From the NCBI GenBank assembly GCA_050943595.1, contig JBMNPM010000005.1:1-64000 (forward strand): a stretch of DNA of 64,000 nucleotides, read 5' to 3'. The stretch is from JAXGXJ01 sp050943595 (lineage in GTDB: Bacteria > Actinomycetota > Thermoleophilia > RBG-16-64-13). Of this stretch, positions 42,417-51,114 are shown piece by piece; position 1 is the first letter of the stretch; every line of letters starts with the position of its first letter. Both the position numbers and the translations under genes were made by a program. The notes below the pieces were generated by a model, which had not been told where the DNA came from, did no database searches, and saw nothing but the letters and a program-made list of their open reading frames with translations.

Positions 42417-43900
42417 GGTGCCTCCTTTCCAGGGGGGCGGACCGGGATCACCAGGGTGAAGGTGCTGCCTGTGCCCGCTGAAGTCGTCAGTTCCACCCAT
42501 CCGCCGTGAGCTTCCGCAATACTCTTGACTATAGCCAAACCGAGCCCCGCACCTCCGCCTGACCCACGGTCTGTCGCTACGCGGGCGAAGCGTTCAAAGA
42601 GGCGGTCTCGTTCCTTCTCGGGAATACCCGGTCCGTGGTCTGTTACCCAGATGCGGGCTGTGTCGCCGGTAAGCCGGCTGCCCAGTGAGACGGGTGTGCC
42701 GGGTGGCGTATGCTCAAGTGCATTCCGCATGAGATTTAGAATAGCCTGTGTCAATCTGTGGCGATCCGCCGGCAACTCCACTTCTGCCACCTCGTCTATC
42801 GGCCAGGGTCGATTGCCCAGCGACGTGCCCTTAGTAGCTATTTCGCGGGTGAACTCGGCAAGATCGATCGGCTCCAGGTGTAGAAAATCCGCCTGTTCTG
42901 CCTTGGCCAGATCCAGGAGATCATCGACGATACGTGTCATCCGGTCGAGTTCGTCTGTCACCAGCTCAATGGTCTGAGCTCTTTCAGCGGGATCATCGCC
43001 CATGACCTCTAGATTGCCGCGGATCACGGTAATGGGGGTGCGCAGTTCATGGCCGGCGTCGTCAAGGAAACGGCGCTGGGTAGCGAAGGTCGCTTCCAGT
43101 CTGTCTAGCATTGAGTTGAAGGTGCGGCTGAGTACTGCGATTTCATCGTCACCCTGCACAGGAATGCGGCGCGACCAATCTGACTCCCCGATGGATTCTG
43201 CCGTCTCGGTAAGTGTACGGAGAGGCCGCAGTACGCGTCCTGCGGCCACCCAGGCAAGGGCTGAGGCCAGGACGAAGATGGATCCGAAGAGTAGGGCTCC
43301 TAGGCGGACGACGGTCCCTACTGCATCCAGCCGCTCGTCCATGAAGATCGTGGCGACGAAGACGCCTGCTGTGGAACCCTCGAAGGTAAGGGGCACGGCC
43401 AGATAGCGCACGGTTCCGAACTCGGGGGTTTCTACGTCGCGCTGCACTGTTTGGCTGAGCCCTGCCCATTCATCCACCAGTGGGCTTGAAGCCAGCTGGG
43501 CTCCGCCGATATCCGCCTTGTACGGACGGCCGCCTATCAGTGTAATGATGCCTTTGCCGGCCGCAGGGGCGTTTCGTGCAAGGAACAGATCAAAAATGGC
43601 TGCTACATCGCCGGCAAGGGGCTCTCCGGTCTGGGGATTGAGACCACCGGCAAGCAGCTTAAGCGAAGCCACCTCGTCTCGCAGCGTGCGGTCGGCCTCA
43701 TCGAAGGTGCGCTCCAGCAAAAAACCCCGCTGCAGAAGCAGGGCGGCGACAAAGGCTACTACCAGCAGGCCGACGTACCAGCCGAGTATGTGCATGCGGG
43801 CCGAACTGGAGCGGCGCTTGGGCCGACCGGGGGAGGGTGTTTCGGGCCGTACGGTGGAGGGCGCGTTGGCGCGAATCGGAGTGGGTTTTGTCTCAGCCAT
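42413..43900 (-). CDS. Membrane sensor histidine kinase
   Basis: A 495-aa kinase. TM1 is about residues 38-58, followed by an extracytoplasmic sensor of about 135 residues and TM2 about 195-215. A HAMP linker (GRVLRPLRTLTETAESI) and HisKA with HELRTPITVIRG follow. The HATPase has the N box LNLMRNALEH, G1 DHGPGIPEKERD and G2 GGAGLGLAIVK. Start 43900 was chosen because it begins 8 bp inside the acidic-protein gene and the family starts with TM1; longer upstream frames are artefacts of the Asp-codon repeats. It pairs with the response regulator downstream. The ligand is unknown; a divalent cation is suggested only by the acidic neighbour. Confidence 0.92.
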   Translation of the reverse strand: MAETKPTPIRANAPSTVRPETPSPGRPKRRSSSARMHILGWYVGLLVVAFVAALLLQRGFLLERTFDEADRTLRDEVASLKLLAGGLNPQTGEPLAGDVAAIFDLFLARNAPAAGKGIITLIGGRPYKADIGGAQLASSPLVDEWAGLSQTVQRDVETPEFGTVRYLAVPLTFEGSTAGVFVATIFMDERLDAVGTVVRLGALLFGSIFVLASALAWVAAGRVLRPLRTLTETAESIGESDWSRRIPVQGDDEIAVLSRTFNSMLDRLEATFATQRRFLDDAGHELRTPITVIRGNLEVMGDDPAERAQTIELVTDELDRMTRIVDDLLDLAKAEQADFLHLEPIDLAEFTREIATKGTSLGNRPWPIDEVAEVELPADRHRLTQAILNLMRNALEHTPPGTPVSLGSRLTGDTARIWVTDHGPGIPEKERDRLFERFARVATDRGSGGGAGLGLAIVKSIAEAHGGWVELTTSAGTGSTFTLVIPVRPPGKEAP

Positions 43901-44441
43901 CGTCGTCCCACTCATCATCGTCGTCATCATCGTCCCATTTGTCGTCCCCGTCGTCATCGTCTCGGTCGTCGTCGGGCTCGTCTTGGTTGTCGCGGCCATC
44001 GTGGTCATCATCAGACTTAACCGCGCGGCTGCTGCGCTCATACCTATCGTCGTCGTCATCGTCGTCATCATCCGGATCAGTTGCGCGAGAGCGGCGGGTG
44101 GTGGGCGCGCTGTCTTTATCATCAGAATGGTTATCTTGCTGCCGTGGCTCGGCGAGAGGGGCCACGGGCCGGACGGGGGTTACAGGCCGGACGGTTTCGT
44201 CGTCCTTTCTAAGGTCTTCGTTGTCCCCTCTAAGGTCTATCGCCGGCGGAGGAACTACTTCAATGTGCCCACTTAGTTGAACTGCACTGGGAGGTGGGCC
44301 GCTCAACGATACCGGTGCAGGCAGGGGGGCACTATCGGACGAGAAGACGAGGGAGCTTACTATCAGGGCGAGCGCGACCCCGATGATGGTGACGGCCATC
44401 ACCACTAGTGCTCTATGCCGTGTGAATCGCGTTTTCATCAT
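43893..44441 (-). CDS. Aspartate-rich exported protein
   Basis: A 182-aa protein with an N-terminal signal/anchor (LVVMAVTIIGVALALIVSSLVF, about 12-33) and then a Pro/Ser-rich region. From residue about 125 it turns into a highly acidic tail: clusters DDDDDDDDDRYE, DDDHDGRDNQDEPDDDRDDDDGDD and further Asp runs to the end. No folded domain is recognised. Such tails bind calcium or other cations. Its last 8 bp overlap the kinase gene, placing it first in a three-gene unit. The unit's gene order suggests it presents cations to, or is regulated by, the sensor kinase; that is inference. Confidence 0.75.
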   Translation of the reverse strand: MMKTRFTRHRALVVMAVTIIGVALALIVSSLVFSSDSAPLPAPVSLSGPPPSAVQLSGHIEVVPPPAIDLRGDNEDLRKDDETVRPVTPVRPVAPLAEPRQQDNHSDDKDSAPTTRRSRATDPDDDDDDDDDRYERSSRAVKSDDDHDGRDNQDEPDDDRDDDDGDDKWDDDDDDDEWDDDG

Positions 44442-44641
44442 GAGTGGACGGACACAGGAGCGTTTATCAAGATCCTGCGGGAATGCTCGCAGGCACCGGA
44501 TCTACAGGGCGATGGTACAGCAAGCATGTCGTGAGTTGTCAGTCAAGAAGTTATCAGTCAAGAGAGCGAGAACAGCAAAAACCGGGACTCTCGCCGTAGC
44601 GTCAAGGTGGAGTCTCGTCAGCCGGGCATGGGCGGACGGGC

Positions 44642-44678
44642 GCAGGCGAGGGTCGGATAGAATCCGACCCTCGCCTGC
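44642..44678. terminator. Strong 17-bp hairpin
   Basis: GCAGGCGAGGGTCGGAT (44642-44658), an AGA loop, and its exact complement (44662-44678). It lies 25 bp downstream of the minus-strand repeat-rich protein gene that ends at 44703, as expected of a terminator, though a T-run is lacking. Confidence 0.65.
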
Positions 44679-44702
44679 CGGTGACACGGTTAAGCAGTGA
44701 TT

Positions 44703-45281
44703 CTAATCGTTTGAGCTGTCGGGTGAATCGAAGGAATCGGCACTGTAGTCCGGGCTGTAGTCCTTAGCCTTAGCCACGGTAGTCGCAGGGGCCTTGGTGC
44801 TACGCGGCGTATCCGGGCTATCCACGGAAACGTTCTTCGGCGCAGTGTATGACTTGGCGGGTGTTGTCTTGGTGGTGCGCGGTGTATCCGGGCTGTCGGC
44901 AGATTTGTTCTTTGGGCTGGCAGGGGTTGGGCGTGAAGCCGCTTTCGTTGTCGGAGGGGAATAAGGGCTGTCTAAGGATATATCGGCGGTAGCGTAGCCG
45001 GCGCTGCCGGTGCCGACTCCGGTTTGTGTGGACGCGAGAGCGGAGGACGGCGATGACATCGAATTCGTAGTTGGCCATGCGTAACGCGTGGTACTCAGCG
45101 TTGTTGCGTCGGCCGGTTGCGTCGCCTGCGTTTGGTTCTGCAGCTGGATGGGCGAGGGCACGCTGGAGACGTCACTAGAGTTGGCCAGTGCGATCCCTCC
45201 CAACCCGAGTACGGCCGCCGTTCCCACGCCGGCTATAATTTTCCAGTTTTTGGGTTGCTTGAACTTGTCTTTGAGTGACAT
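44703..45281 (-). CDS. Exported Ser/Thr/Pro-rich repeat protein
   Basis: A 192-aa protein with a signal/anchor (IIAGVGTAAVLGLGGIALA, about 15-33). The rest is low complexity: Ser/Thr/Ala/Gln-rich to residue 90, then Pro-Lys-Ser repeats with the unit SPDTPR(T/S)TK occurring twice about 30 residues apart, and a final SPDYSADSFDSPDSS. It is probably unfolded and extracellular, a wall spacer. ATG 45281 follows AGGAGGG. It starts 13 bp after the stop of the APH-fold gene, so the two are co-transcribed. Confidence 0.7.
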   Translation of the reverse strand: MSLKDKFKQPKNWKIIAGVGTAAVLGLGGIALANSSDVSSVPSPIQLQNQTQATQPADATTLSTTRYAWPTTNSMSSPSSALASTQTGVGTGSAGYATADISLDSPYSPPTTKAASRPTPASPKNKSADSPDTPRTTKTTPAKSYTAPKNVSVDSPDTPRSTKAPATTVAKAKDYSPDYSADSFDSPDSSND

Positions 45282-45294
45282 GATTTCCCTCCTA

Positions 45295-46575
45295 CTATCG
45301 GGGTGGTGCCGACAAGTATGTCGCGGCGGGATGAGTTGGCCGTGAGGCATGGATGAGATCTTCATCATCAATGCATGCGGCGCTATCCAGCCAGCGATCA
45401 GCGATAGTTAGGCGTCGGCGGACTTCATCCGGCCAGTTTTCCTGTTGCACGCGGAAGGGGCCGGTGGCGAGCCCCATAATGACCGCCGCCGTCCGTCGGC
45501 GGAGATCCACCGGATCAGTAGTGCGGTCCCATCTGCGCAGCAGGTCATTCGCATACTTGTACACTCGATCAGGGTGTTCAGCTGAGTCTTGAAGTACTGC
45601 CAGGTGGCCGAGCATTACACTGGGGTCGTCGCCACGGCGGCCCCATCCCTTCGTATCGATGTCAAGCACTGCGGTGATCCTGCCCCTGTCCACCAGCAGC
45701 TGCGCCTCATAGAAGTCGCCGTGCACGGGTGTGTCCGCAGGGATTGTGTCTTTGCCGACTCGATCCACCATGTCCTTCAGGCGCTCCCTTTCATCGGGAA
45801 TCAGTCTAGCCAGCAGTTTGGTGAGGGCCGGTAACTGCTCGATGGGTGAGGCGGATACCTCGTCTTCGTCCGAGATAGGAATCTGCCCTAGGAGGGCGTC
45901 AATATCGTCCAAAGCCGGTAATTCCACCGATGGGTTTTCCAAAGCCTCGCGCAATGTGACCCCGGGCATGGCTGAGAGGACTACCAGGCCCAGCGCCGGG
46001 TCAAGGCCCAGAGTGGAAGGAGCCGGAAAGCCGGCCGGGAGATTGCTGTGGTGCTCGTGTAGCCGGCCGACCTCGTCAGGGCGGACCAGCTTCAGGTAAA
46101 CGTGGGAGCCGTCTTGGGCCTGGACCTCCACTACGGCCCGGCGGGTAGGCCGGTAGGCCCGCAACCGGGTGCTCACCTGCTCAGAGGAGAGTCCCAGGGT
46201 GTGGAGAAGCTGCCCGGCAGTGCGTGGGTCGAGAGCGGCGGCCAGTCCAGGGAGTGCGGGGTCATGCGGCAGCAGCCATGCACCCACCTTCGCACCGAAT
46301 GACTCTGCAACGACCGCTCCCTTCGGTATGCGACCGCTGCAGGCAATGATGTGCTGATCACCCTCGAGCCGTCCACTGCAGCGGGCTAGGTAGTGCACTG
46401 TGATGCTCTTCCGAGGCCACCACGTTACCTGTGTTGCCACAGCCTGCTCGATGGCCACTCCGTTCTCGCCAAAGATTGTGGCCAAGGGGGCCGGGACACC
46501 ATCACCGAGTAGAACCGCCACTGCCGGGAGACGGCCGTCTTGCAACTCTGCTGTTTTTGGGTTCGTTGTACTCAT
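45295..46575 (-). CDS. APH-fold phosphotransferase-like protein
   Basis: A 426-aa protein whose C-terminal 260 residues show the choline/aminoglycoside kinase fold. VYLKLV is a candidate kinase Lys. The catalytic loop VHGDFYEAQLLVDRGRITAVLDID (about residues 290-313) carries the HGD..xxN position, here with Gln replacing Asn, and the metal-binding Asp. The N-terminal 130 residues are a separate domain. Its substrate could be a small molecule or a cell-wall sugar. Neighbours suggest an envelope function rather than drug resistance. The exported repeat protein gene follows. Confidence 0.7.
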   Translation of the reverse strand: MSTTNPKTAELQDGRLPAVAVLLGDGVPAPLATIFGENGVAIEQAVATQVTWWPRKSITVHYLARCSGRLEGDQHIIACSGRIPKGAVVAESFGAKVGAWLLPHDPALPGLAAALDPRTAGQLLHTLGLSSEQVSTRLRAYRPTRRAVVEVQAQDGSHVYLKLVRPDEVGRLHEHHSNLPAGFPAPSTLGLDPALGLVVLSAMPGVTLREALENPSVELPALDDIDALLGQIPISDEDEVSASPIEQLPALTKLLARLIPDERERLKDMVDRVGKDTIPADTPVHGDFYEAQLLVDRGRITAVLDIDTKGWGRRGDDPSVMLGHLAVLQDSAEHPDRVYKYANDLLRRWDRTTDPVDLRRRTAAVIMGLATGPFRVQQENWPDEVRRRLTIADRWLDSAACIDDEDLIHASRPTHPAATYLSAPPR

Positions 46576-46681
46576 GCTTCCAGGTTAAGGAGGAAAGATG
46601 ATGGCCGGATGACCGTAAGATGAAGTAATTTTCATAAAGCGCGAGGGTGGCGGTTGCCGGCGCCTCTGCTGTCATGGCTAC

Positions 46682-46714
46682 GGCAACCCCGTTGTGACGA
46701 TCGGCGGGGTTGCC
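46682..46714. terminator. Hairpin between convergent/adjacent minus-strand genes
   Basis: GGCAACCCCG (46682-46691) and CGGGGTTGCC (46705-46714) form a 10-bp stem, about 110 bp downstream of the small acidic protein gene at 46826 (-). Confidence 0.6.
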
Positions 46715-46825
46715 CCGGTAGCGTCCCGTTGCTTCTCCAGTGGAGCTTCGGCCTCGACGATCGGCCTATCTCTGTGCTTCCGGCTCAAGCCCGTAGGCGC
46801 ATTGGCCGCCGGCGCCCACAGTAGG

Positions 46826-47071
46826 CTACTCGTCGTCTTCGAAATACCCGTAGTCGATGTCGATGTCGTCGGGAAGGTACTCGTAGAGACACTCCAGGAT
46901 CAGCCAATAGAGGCAATCGCCCGGGTCTGCGCCTCCTTCGTCGCTGTAGTAGACATCGAGCCCGGCTTCGTCTTCGGCGCTGCGGAAGATGCGGTCCGCC
47001 TCGTCGTGCAGTGCCTTCAATGCCTCAGAGTCGAGGGCCGGGAAACTCAGACTGATTTCAAACCTGGGCAT
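46826..47071 (-). CDS. Small acidic hypothetical protein
   Basis: An 81-aa protein starting MPRFEISLSFPALDSEALKA, with helical stretches and an acidic end (DDIDIDYGYFEDDE). ATG 47071 follows GGGAGGG. The strand/helix pattern (FEISLSFP, then ALKALHDEADRIFRSAEDEAG) is regular and codon use is like that of neighbours, so it is likely a real gene. No homologue is recognised. It is followed by a hairpin. Confidence 0.5.
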   Translation of the reverse strand: MPRFEISLSFPALDSEALKALHDEADRIFRSAEDEAGLDVYYSDEGGADPGDCLYWLILECLYEYLPDDIDIDYGYFEDDE

Positions 47072-47431
47072 GATCCCTCCCGATGTCGTGGTTGCCCGAT
47101 GCACACCGTTCGATACATGCTGCTCATTACATACTAATACTCTTCCATCTGAACATAAACATAAACAGTAGATGGTCTTGAGGAGTAGATGGTCTCGAGG
47201 TGTCGGCTCGACCATTCGCGACGGTCTTCGGGACGAGATCAACTCCGTTTTAGGAGATTGCTGAGCGACGGTATCGTAGCCGCAGGCGCTTGGTCTTCCG
47301 ATCGCCATCTGCGAAGGGTTTGTGCGCGTTCCCCATCGTTCCTCATGTTACTGTGTACACGTCTCTGTCGTGCGAGAGGGATGCAACGGTGCCCCATACA
47401 TGACTAAGGGCCTGTGATAGGAGGGACGGCG
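47072..47431. promoter_or_regulatory. Divergent intergenic region
   Basis: About 360 bp between the small acidic gene (-) and the EEP gene (+). It carries a tandem AACATA-type hexamer run at about 47152-47166 and a 17-bp direct duplication (separate entry). No convincing -10/-35 pair was identified. Confidence 0.4.
47167..47200 (+). repeat. 17-bp tandem direct repeat
   Basis: AGTAGATGGTCTTGAGG (47167-47183) is followed at once by AGTAGATGGTCTCGAGG (47184-47200), 16 of 17 identical, in the divergent intergenic region. It may be a regulator-binding site. Confidence 0.7.
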
Positions 47432-48133
47432 TTGAGGATCATCACATGGAATTCCGGTAAGGGATTATTCCGGAAGAAGGCTAAGTATATCGGCGTTATG
47501 AATCCGGATGTCTTGGTTACGCAGGAGATCACGCGACACGATGAGAAGCTGGAGTTCGATGGGAACTTCCAGCCAACCTTTCGTGACTGGGTAAGTCTGG
47601 ACAGGCCCGGTGGAGACATCGGCGTGTATTCTTTCACCAACACTCAGTTGGCTCCCGTCGCCTCAGATGATCCCATCCCCGGATTTCATCTGTACACGGC
47701 ACAGCGCGGTGACCTGAGCTTCCAGGTGGTAGCGGTGTGGTCCTTTTTCACTAGAGCGAAGGAGACGCGCAACACACAGATACACGATGGGCTCCGTCGC
47801 TACGGCGAGTGGATAGCGCAAAAGCCCACCGTGATCATGGGTGACTTCAACGATAACGGCTCTTTCAACAACGACCGCTGGCGGAATCTTCTCGATCTCA
47901 TGGAGCCCCTGGGGATGGCCAGTGCATACCATCGTTATTTCGGCGAGGCATTCGGTGAGGAGACCCGGCCGACGTATCAATTCCATTGGAGTGAGGAAGC
48001 CGTTTTTCACGTCAACTATGTCTTCATGCCCGAAGACTGGGCGCAGCGCATCACCAAAGTGCAGGTGGGCGACTCCCACCACTGGAACAACCTCAGCGAC
48101 CACATGCCTGTGATCGTGGATCTGGATCTGTAG
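47432..48133 (+). CDS. Endonuclease/exonuclease/phosphatase-family protein
   Basis: A 233-aa EEP-fold hydrolase. The starting segment is LRIITWNSGKGLFRKK (TWN-x-G-K-G). QEITRH carries the metal-binding Glu, VIMGDFNDNGSF the catalytic Asp-Asn (about residue 135), and SDHMPVIVD the C-terminal Asp-His. Substrates of the fold include DNA ends, phospholipids and inositol phosphates; this one cannot be assigned. The TTG at 47432 was preferred to the upstream GTG because AGGAGGG lies 7 bp before it. It is followed by an antiporter gene. Confidence 0.85.
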   Translation: MRIITWNSGKGLFRKKAKYIGVMNPDVLVTQEITRHDEKLEFDGNFQPTFRDWVSLDRPGGDIGVYSFTNTQLAPVASDDPIPGFHLYTAQRGDLSFQVVAVWSFFTRAKETRNTQIHDGLRRYGEWIAQKPTVIMGDFNDNGSFNNDRWRNLLDLMEPLGMASAYHRYFGEAFGEETRPTYQFHWSEEAVFHVNYVFMPEDWAQRITKVQVGDSHHWNNLSDHMPVIVDLDL

Positions 48134-48150
48134 GCACGGGAAGCGTGTAG

Positions 48151-49575
48151 TTGGTCGAGGACGGCCAGCCGGGCATGCCGCAGCGGCGGTGGCCCATACG
48201 GACGTGGACGGTCTACGGTGTGATGATCGCCGTAGCCGTGATCGTGTTCGTCTTGGTCAGGGGCTATGGGGAATCGCTGGTCGCGCCTGCACCGTCCACA
48301 GCGGCGGTGCCCGGGGCGGCTGAGGGTACCAATGCCTTCCTGCGTGTCCTGGTTGCGCTTACGGCCATCATCGTCCTCGGTCGTATCCTGGCCAGACTGC
48401 TGGCTCGTCTGAGCCAACCCCCGGTGATCGGCGAGGTTATCGCAGGAATCCTGCTGGGCCCCTCCCTGTTGGGGACGCATCTGTCCGGCTTCATCCTGCC
48501 TGTGACGGTGGTTCCCTATCTGGAGGTCATTGCTCAGCTGGGGGTCGTCCTGTATATGTTTCTCGTCGGCTTAGAGCTCAATCCTGCCTTGCTGAGGCGA
48601 CATGCCGAGGCCCTCGTCTTCACTTCTCATGCCAGCATACTTGTTCCCTTCCTCCTGGGCATGCTGCTGGCCCTGCCCTTATACACGCGGTTGGCCCACA
48701 GCGGAGCGTCGTTTACCAGCTTCGCTTTGTTCATGGGTGTGGCGATGTCTATTACGGCCTTTCCGGTGTTGGCCCGTATCCTCGGTGACTACCGCATGGC
48801 CAAGACCAAGATTGGTGTGATGGCCTTGGGATGTGCCGCCGTCAATGACGTCACGGCTTGGTGTCTACTGGCTTTGGCGGCCGGCGTGGCAAATGCTCAG
48901 GCCAGCAAGGGGCTCATCGTCGTCGTGGGAGCTGTGGCATTCATCGCCTTCATGTTCTTGGTGGGCCGTCCCCTTCTTAGACGGGTGACCCGGCGCTTGG
49001 GAGAGAGGGAGCAGTCGCGGACTCTTTGCGCCGTGATCTTCGTGGCCCTGCTCCTGTCCGCCATCACTGCGGAGGCGATCGGTATCCACGCCATCTTTGG
49101 GGCCTTTCTGCTCGGGGCCATCATCCCCCACGACAGCGCTGTTGCGAGAACTCTCACCCATCAGCTCGAGGATTTCGTCATCATTTTGCTTCTGCCCGCC
49201 TTTTTCGCCCTCACGGGGATGCGGACGCGGATCGACCTGCTTTCGGAGCCGGTCCTGTGGTTGCTCTTCATCCTCATCTTAGTGGTGGCGGTCGTGGGCA
49301 AGTTTGGAGGTACGTTCGCCGCCGCCCGGCTCACAGGCTTGAGTGGGGGTGGTTCGGCTATGTTGGGCACTTTGATGAACACCAGGGGCCTTATGGAGCT
49401 GATCGTTCTCAATGTGGGCCTAGAGCTGGGGGTCATCTCGCTCAAGCTCTACTCTCTGTTGGTTTTGATGACGGTAGCGACCACCCTCCTCACTTCGCCG
49501 CTCTTACGGTGGTTGAGGGGGCGGATCATGCGCAAGGGTGACCCGGACGGCCTGTTTGTTGAGGCGGGTGGTTGA
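48151..49575 (+). CDS. CPA2-family sodium/proton or potassium/proton antiporter
   Basis: A 474-aa protein with about 12 to 13 membrane segments. CPA2 hallmarks are QPPVIGEVIAGILLGPSLLG in the second segment, LGVVLYMFLVGLEL, and AVNDVTAWCLLALA in the conserved Asp-bearing helix (N-D motif). FGAFLLGAIIPHDS and GTLMNTRGLMELIVLNVGLELG follow. It would exchange a monovalent cation for protons. There is no C-terminal TrkA-N domain. Start alternatives are TTG 48151 and ATG 48175. Confidence 0.9.
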   Translation: MVEDGQPGMPQRRWPIRTWTVYGVMIAVAVIVFVLVRGYGESLVAPAPSTAAVPGAAEGTNAFLRVLVALTAIIVLGRILARLLARLSQPPVIGEVIAGILLGPSLLGTHLSGFILPVTVVPYLEVIAQLGVVLYMFLVGLELNPALLRRHAEALVFTSHASILVPFLLGMLLALPLYTRLAHSGASFTSFALFMGVAMSITAFPVLARILGDYRMAKTKIGVMALGCAAVNDVTAWCLLALAAGVANAQASKGLIVVVGAVAFIAFMFLVGRPLLRRVTRRLGEREQSRTLCAVIFVALLLSAITAEAIGIHAIFGAFLLGAIIPHDSAVARTLTHQLEDFVIILLLPAFFALTGMRTRIDLLSEPVLWLLFILILVVAVVGKFGGTFAAARLTGLSGGGSAMLGTLMNTRGLMELIVLNVGLELGVISLKLYSLLVLMTVATTLLTSPLLRWLRGRIMRKGDPDGLFVEAGG

Positions 49576-49640
49576 GGGGCGCCAGGTCGTGTGCGGGTGA
49601 CATTTGAAGGGACGGGTGTCCGGGTGGCTTCGAACACGGC

Positions 49641-50867
49641 TTATTCTGCCGCGGTGGCATCATCCATGGCCTTTCGCGCGGTCGAGCGCTGCTCTTGGGG
49701 GTTCAACCGGCGTGTCACGGTAATCGCCAGCACGGCGAAGAGGCAGGCGATGAAGAACGGGATCTGATAGCCCACGAAATTGAGGATAAAACCGGACACC
49801 ACGGGAACGACGATGGCCGTAGCATGAAGTAGAGTGACACCCATGGCCAAGCTGGGGGCTATGTCCTGCGGAACGGCGATCTTACGCAGATACGTGGTTG
49901 CAGTGATGGCTGAGAACGGAGCGATGAAGGCGTACACGACGTAGAAGAAGCAGGCGAGCAGTGCATGGTTGGACAGCGCGAATCCTGCCAGCGCCACTAT
50001 ATAAGCTAGGTTGACCGCCGAGAGGATGCGCTTTTCGCCCTCGCGGTCGATGGTCCTGCCTATCCATGCCGACGACACCATACTCACGAAGGCCACTAGC
50101 AGTAGTAGAACGGCGACGTGGGCCACCTTCAGATTAAAGCGGTTCACCAGTACCCATAGGCCAAACGAGAAGAAGATCTGCTGCCGCGCGCCGTCGAGGA
50201 TGTTGAGGGCGTAGTAGTAGCGATAGTCATGCTTCCATACGATCGGCTCGCGTTTGGGTGCCGTCTTGTGCTCCTTTCCCTCCTGAAGGTGAGGGAAGCG
50301 TACGATGGCGGCGGCTCCGATGAGGGCGACAATGCCCAAGATGATGAAGGTGGCGCGAAACGAAAGCAGGTCGAACTGGAAGACGATAAAGACCATCACC
50401 AGTGCTGCGAAGGTACCCCCCTGGGTGATAGCCGCCGTCTTTCCCAAGATGGCTCCACTGCGTGCTTCAGTTGTGAGACTCATACCCAGGGAGTATTGCG
50501 TTTGTAGGACGGTGTGCATGCCGAAACTGGTGATTACTACCCAGGGGATGACGTTCCAAAAGGTGGTTGAGAAGCCGTAGAGGATGTAGCCGACGGCCAA
50601 AAGGACGAGGGCGCCTGCCGTGACTCGTTGAATGGAGATTCGATAGAGAACGGCCATCAAGAAGATGAGGACGAACCCACCCACCTCGCGTATGGCCGTC
50701 ATGTAGCCGAACTGAGGCCCGTTGAGATGGAGGACCTCGTCAAAAAAATTGGTCACGGTGCTGTTGTGGGCATTCAACGCGAAGCCGTACGCGGCCGACA
50801 TGATGGCCAGCATGATGAAGCCGCGGCCGGCCGGAGTGCTCCACATGTCTCGCACACGATTCTTCAA
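49641..50867 (-). CDS. Major facilitator superfamily transporter
   Basis: A 408-aa 12-TM transporter. The TTG at 50867 is preferred because GGGAGATG lies upstream; a downstream ATG at 50846 is the alternative. Segments include MLAIMSAAYGFALNAHN, the FGYMTAIREVGGFVLIFLMAVLYR loop-helix, and, in the second half, LLLVAFVSMVSSAWIG with the R-D/G-type loop GRTIDREGEKR. Substrate unknown. It is divergent from a TetR gene, which is a likely local regulator of this transporter or of the MMPL gene. Confidence 0.85.
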   Translation of the reverse strand: MKNRVRDMWSTPAGRGFIMLAIMSAAYGFALNAHNSTVTNFFDEVLHLNGPQFGYMTAIREVGGFVLIFLMAVLYRISIQRVTAGALVLLAVGYILYGFSTTFWNVIPWVVITSFGMHTVLQTQYSLGMSLTTEARSGAILGKTAAITQGGTFAALVMVFIVFQFDLLSFRATFIILGIVALIGAAAIVRFPHLQEGKEHKTAPKREPIVWKHDYRYYYALNILDGARQQIFFSFGLWVLVNRFNLKVAHVAVLLLLVAFVSMVSSAWIGRTIDREGEKRILSAVNLAYIVALAGFALSNHALLACFFYVVYAFIAPFSAITATTYLRKIAVPQDIAPSLAMGVTLLHATAIVVPVVSGFILNFVGYQIPFFIACLFAVLAITVTRRLNPQEQRSTARKAMDDATAAE

Positions 50868-51114
50868 TGGACATCTCCCTGGAACAGGCAGCAGAGTGCG
50901 CTGATAGTCCTGGCATAAGAGGATACCGGCCGCCCGGCGGAGCGTCCGTCGAGTAGAGCCGGACTCGTATTCTACTCCTATGCTGGGGTTTTTCAGTCTC
51001 TTGTCTGCATGCTTGCACGAAGGGGGTTCTAGGCGTACTATCAAGGATGTGAACGGTGTTCAGAAATGTGTGTGGTGTTCTGTCAAACACTCGATGTTCG
51101 TAAAGGAATTAGGC

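Noticed and set aside
43518..44276. Long plus-strand frames opposite the kinase and Asp-rich gene
   Set aside because: They consist mainly of Val/Ile/Ser runs created by the complement of GAC/GAT repeats. The minus-strand frames have proper domains.
51075..51090. A TetR operator at GTGTTCTGTCAAACAC
   Set aside because: The 5-bp arms are too short for a confident operator call; mentioned only as a possibility with the TetR gene.
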